Translations under genes and position numbers: made by a program
Assembly (NCBI GenBank): GCA_019722365.1
Contig: JADFUC010000517.1
Location: 186,001-250,000 of the forward strand
DNA length: 64,000 bases
Source of the DNA: Lithospermum erythrorhizon
Taxonomy: Eukaryota > Streptophyta > Magnoliopsida > Boraginales > Boraginaceae
Direction: 5' to 3'
The notes under the pieces: model-generated
The model's database searches: none
Told to the model about the DNA's origin: nothing
Seen by the model: only the letters and a program-made list of their open reading frames with translations
In this document: piece after piece, positions 63,201 through 64,000 of the stretch
Layout: each line of letters begins with the position of its first letter
How positions within the stretch are numbered: the first letter of the stretch is position 1

Positions 63201-64000
63201 GTAAAGGTTCAAAGTTGTTTTGTTGCTTCAATTTGTTATATCCTTCCCTCATAAGACCAATTTTTCTTTTGTATCAAATAGGTTTATACAGTTGGCCCTG
63301 AGTATGCCCATGCAGAAGCAAGAAAATCTCCTGTTGTCGACGGAGTTGTTATGAGAAATCCAGACGGAAAAGAAGTACGTACTCTGAGATGATCTATTTC
63401 AACTTGTTTCAAGTGATTGAGGAAGAAGTTTTCTTGTTCATGAAGATTGGTCCATTACCAATGCATTAAGCTTTAGGCTTATATTTATAACATTTTCATT
63501 CAATTTGGTGCTCTGCTTTGTCTTTTATCACCCAATATGGCGACAATATGTTATGTAAGGAGTAAGGACCAAGGAGTTAAAATCCTTGTTCGGACATTTA
63601 TCATTGGGGACATGTGCAAGCTTCTCCTCCGGCTGATGGTTGCCTTGGGGTTTTTATTTCTACTTCCTATGTTGTTAAAATCCTTTACAAAAGTTAGAAA
63701 GTTATGCTCTCTCCTTGTAAGATGGAATGTAGTTTACAAGTATCATTTACATATAACATGGAGAAACTTACATACAAGTGAATCAAATGACTTGAATACT
63801 TCATCTACACTTATTATTTATTGATTTTCAATTGATTTGCTAATGTTTTTGGCAGGTGAGGTATCCTGTCCTACTTACTCCTACTGAAAAGCAAATGGCA
63901 AGAGAGGTTTTCATTGCTTTTAGGCAAGCAGTAAGTTATTGGGACGTTATTCATTATTGCTACAGAAGGTTTAATAAGTGACAATAATTAGTAGTTACCA
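57297..64000 (+). CDS. VIH: VIH/PPIP5K inositol-pyrophosphate kinase, 5' part (ten exons)
   Basis: Plant VIH (VIP) proteins phosphorylate InsP7 to InsP8, the signal read by SPX proteins in phosphate homeostasis, and act in the cytosol. Coding exons: 57297-57380, 57512-57571, 58383-58429, 59706-59789, 60399-60462, 60603-60756, 62076-62146, 62696-62800, 63282-63374, 63856-63930. All are GT-AG and in phase, giving 279 residues so far. They cover the N-terminal lobe and part of the ATP-grasp kinase domain: [151 protein letters not shown], and [18 protein letters not shown]. The rest of the kinase domain and the histidine-phosphatase domain lie beyond the right edge. The start ATG precedes [10 protein letters not shown], as in relatives; a second ATG follows two codons later. 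Whether it is VIH1 or VIH2 cannot be told. No lesion is seen. Confidence 0.95.
57588..58194. mobile_element. Foldback element in VIH intron 2, arms about 130 bases
   Basis: The left arm (57588-57725) begins ATAGGTATATATTACATGAG and contains TTTGAGTGACACTCTACG, CACTCAATTAAAATCATGAC and TTTATAAAAATAAA. The right arm (about 58060-58194) is its reverse complement with the same blocks in the same order, ending TAATATGTACCTAT. An extra copy of TTTGAGTGACACTCT at 58021 pairs with AGAGTGTCACTCAAA at 58141, giving a nested hairpin. There is no coding capacity. It is probably a MITE. Confidence 0.75.
61008..61095. repeat. 30-bp tandem repeat, about three copies, in VIH intron 6
   Basis: The unit begins CTGATGTGGGTATATGAAAT. 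Copies at 61008 and 61038 are identical over 30 bases, and the third from 61068 has diverged. Confidence 0.85.
62336..62495. repeat. Interleaved direct repeats in VIH intron 7
   Basis: TTTCTGTTATATAGTTGCCC occurs at about 62370 and 62472, and ACTTTGCATCTCTGCTCCAA at about 62403 and 62450. Forms of ACTGAGRTCCACT occur at about 62324 and 62434. The different spacing of the pairs points to more than one duplication step. Confidence 0.7.

Overview
The window is nuclear DNA of a flowering plant, most likely a eudicot. It is AT-rich, with long intergenic stretches full of degraded transposons. Its genes are split by short GT-AG introns and encode plant families (pollen-type pectinesterase, BIR2-like receptor pseudokinase, thaumatin-like protein, defensin, DUF569, VIH inositol-pyrophosphate kinase). 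I cannot name a species from the sequence. No rRNA, intact tRNA gene, CRISPR array or bacterial feature was seen.

Layout. 1.3-4.7 kb: a minus-strand pectinesterase pseudogene whose four exons are still readable. 5-9.7 kb: decayed repeats, a degraded minus-strand coding remnant and a foldback element. 9.8-10.8 kb: four phase-compatible minus-strand exons of an unrecognised membrane protein, with a plus-strand GT61-like glycosyltransferase scrap in one intron. 11-17.4 kb: repeats and Stowaway-like MITEs. 17.4-19.2 kb: a BIR2-like LRR receptor pseudokinase gene interrupted by two frameshifts. 22.4-25.9 kb: a collapsed Copia element, a lone defensin exon, then a second Copia 5' end. 26.6-30.2 kb: a DNA transposon with terminal inverted repeats carrying an OTU-like fragment. 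32.2-32.7 kb: another copy of the Copia 5' end with a duplicated leader. 34.2 kb: a SINE-like sequence. 35.2-35.9 kb: a thaumatin-like pseudogene. 37.9-39.1 kb: an intact three-exon DUF569 gene. 42.7-49.4 kb: a 16-exon HI0933-type flavoprotein gene. 57.3 kb to the right edge: the first ten coding exons of a VIH/PPIP5K kinase gene, cut off by the window.

The three clean genes (DUF569, flavoprotein, VIH) have housekeeping or regulatory roles and no obvious shared pathway. The broken or isolated genes (pectinesterase, BIR2-like, thaumatin-like, defensin) belong to cell-wall, immune-receptor and defence families. Their lesions are mostly one-base shifts, so real decay and residual assembly indels both remain possible. 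The most unusual items are the defensin exon between two Copia remnants, the compensated frameshift in flavoprotein exon 5, the duplicated primer-binding-site leader at 32.5 kb, the long hairpin in VIH intron 2 and the unassigned membrane-protein gene at 10 kb.
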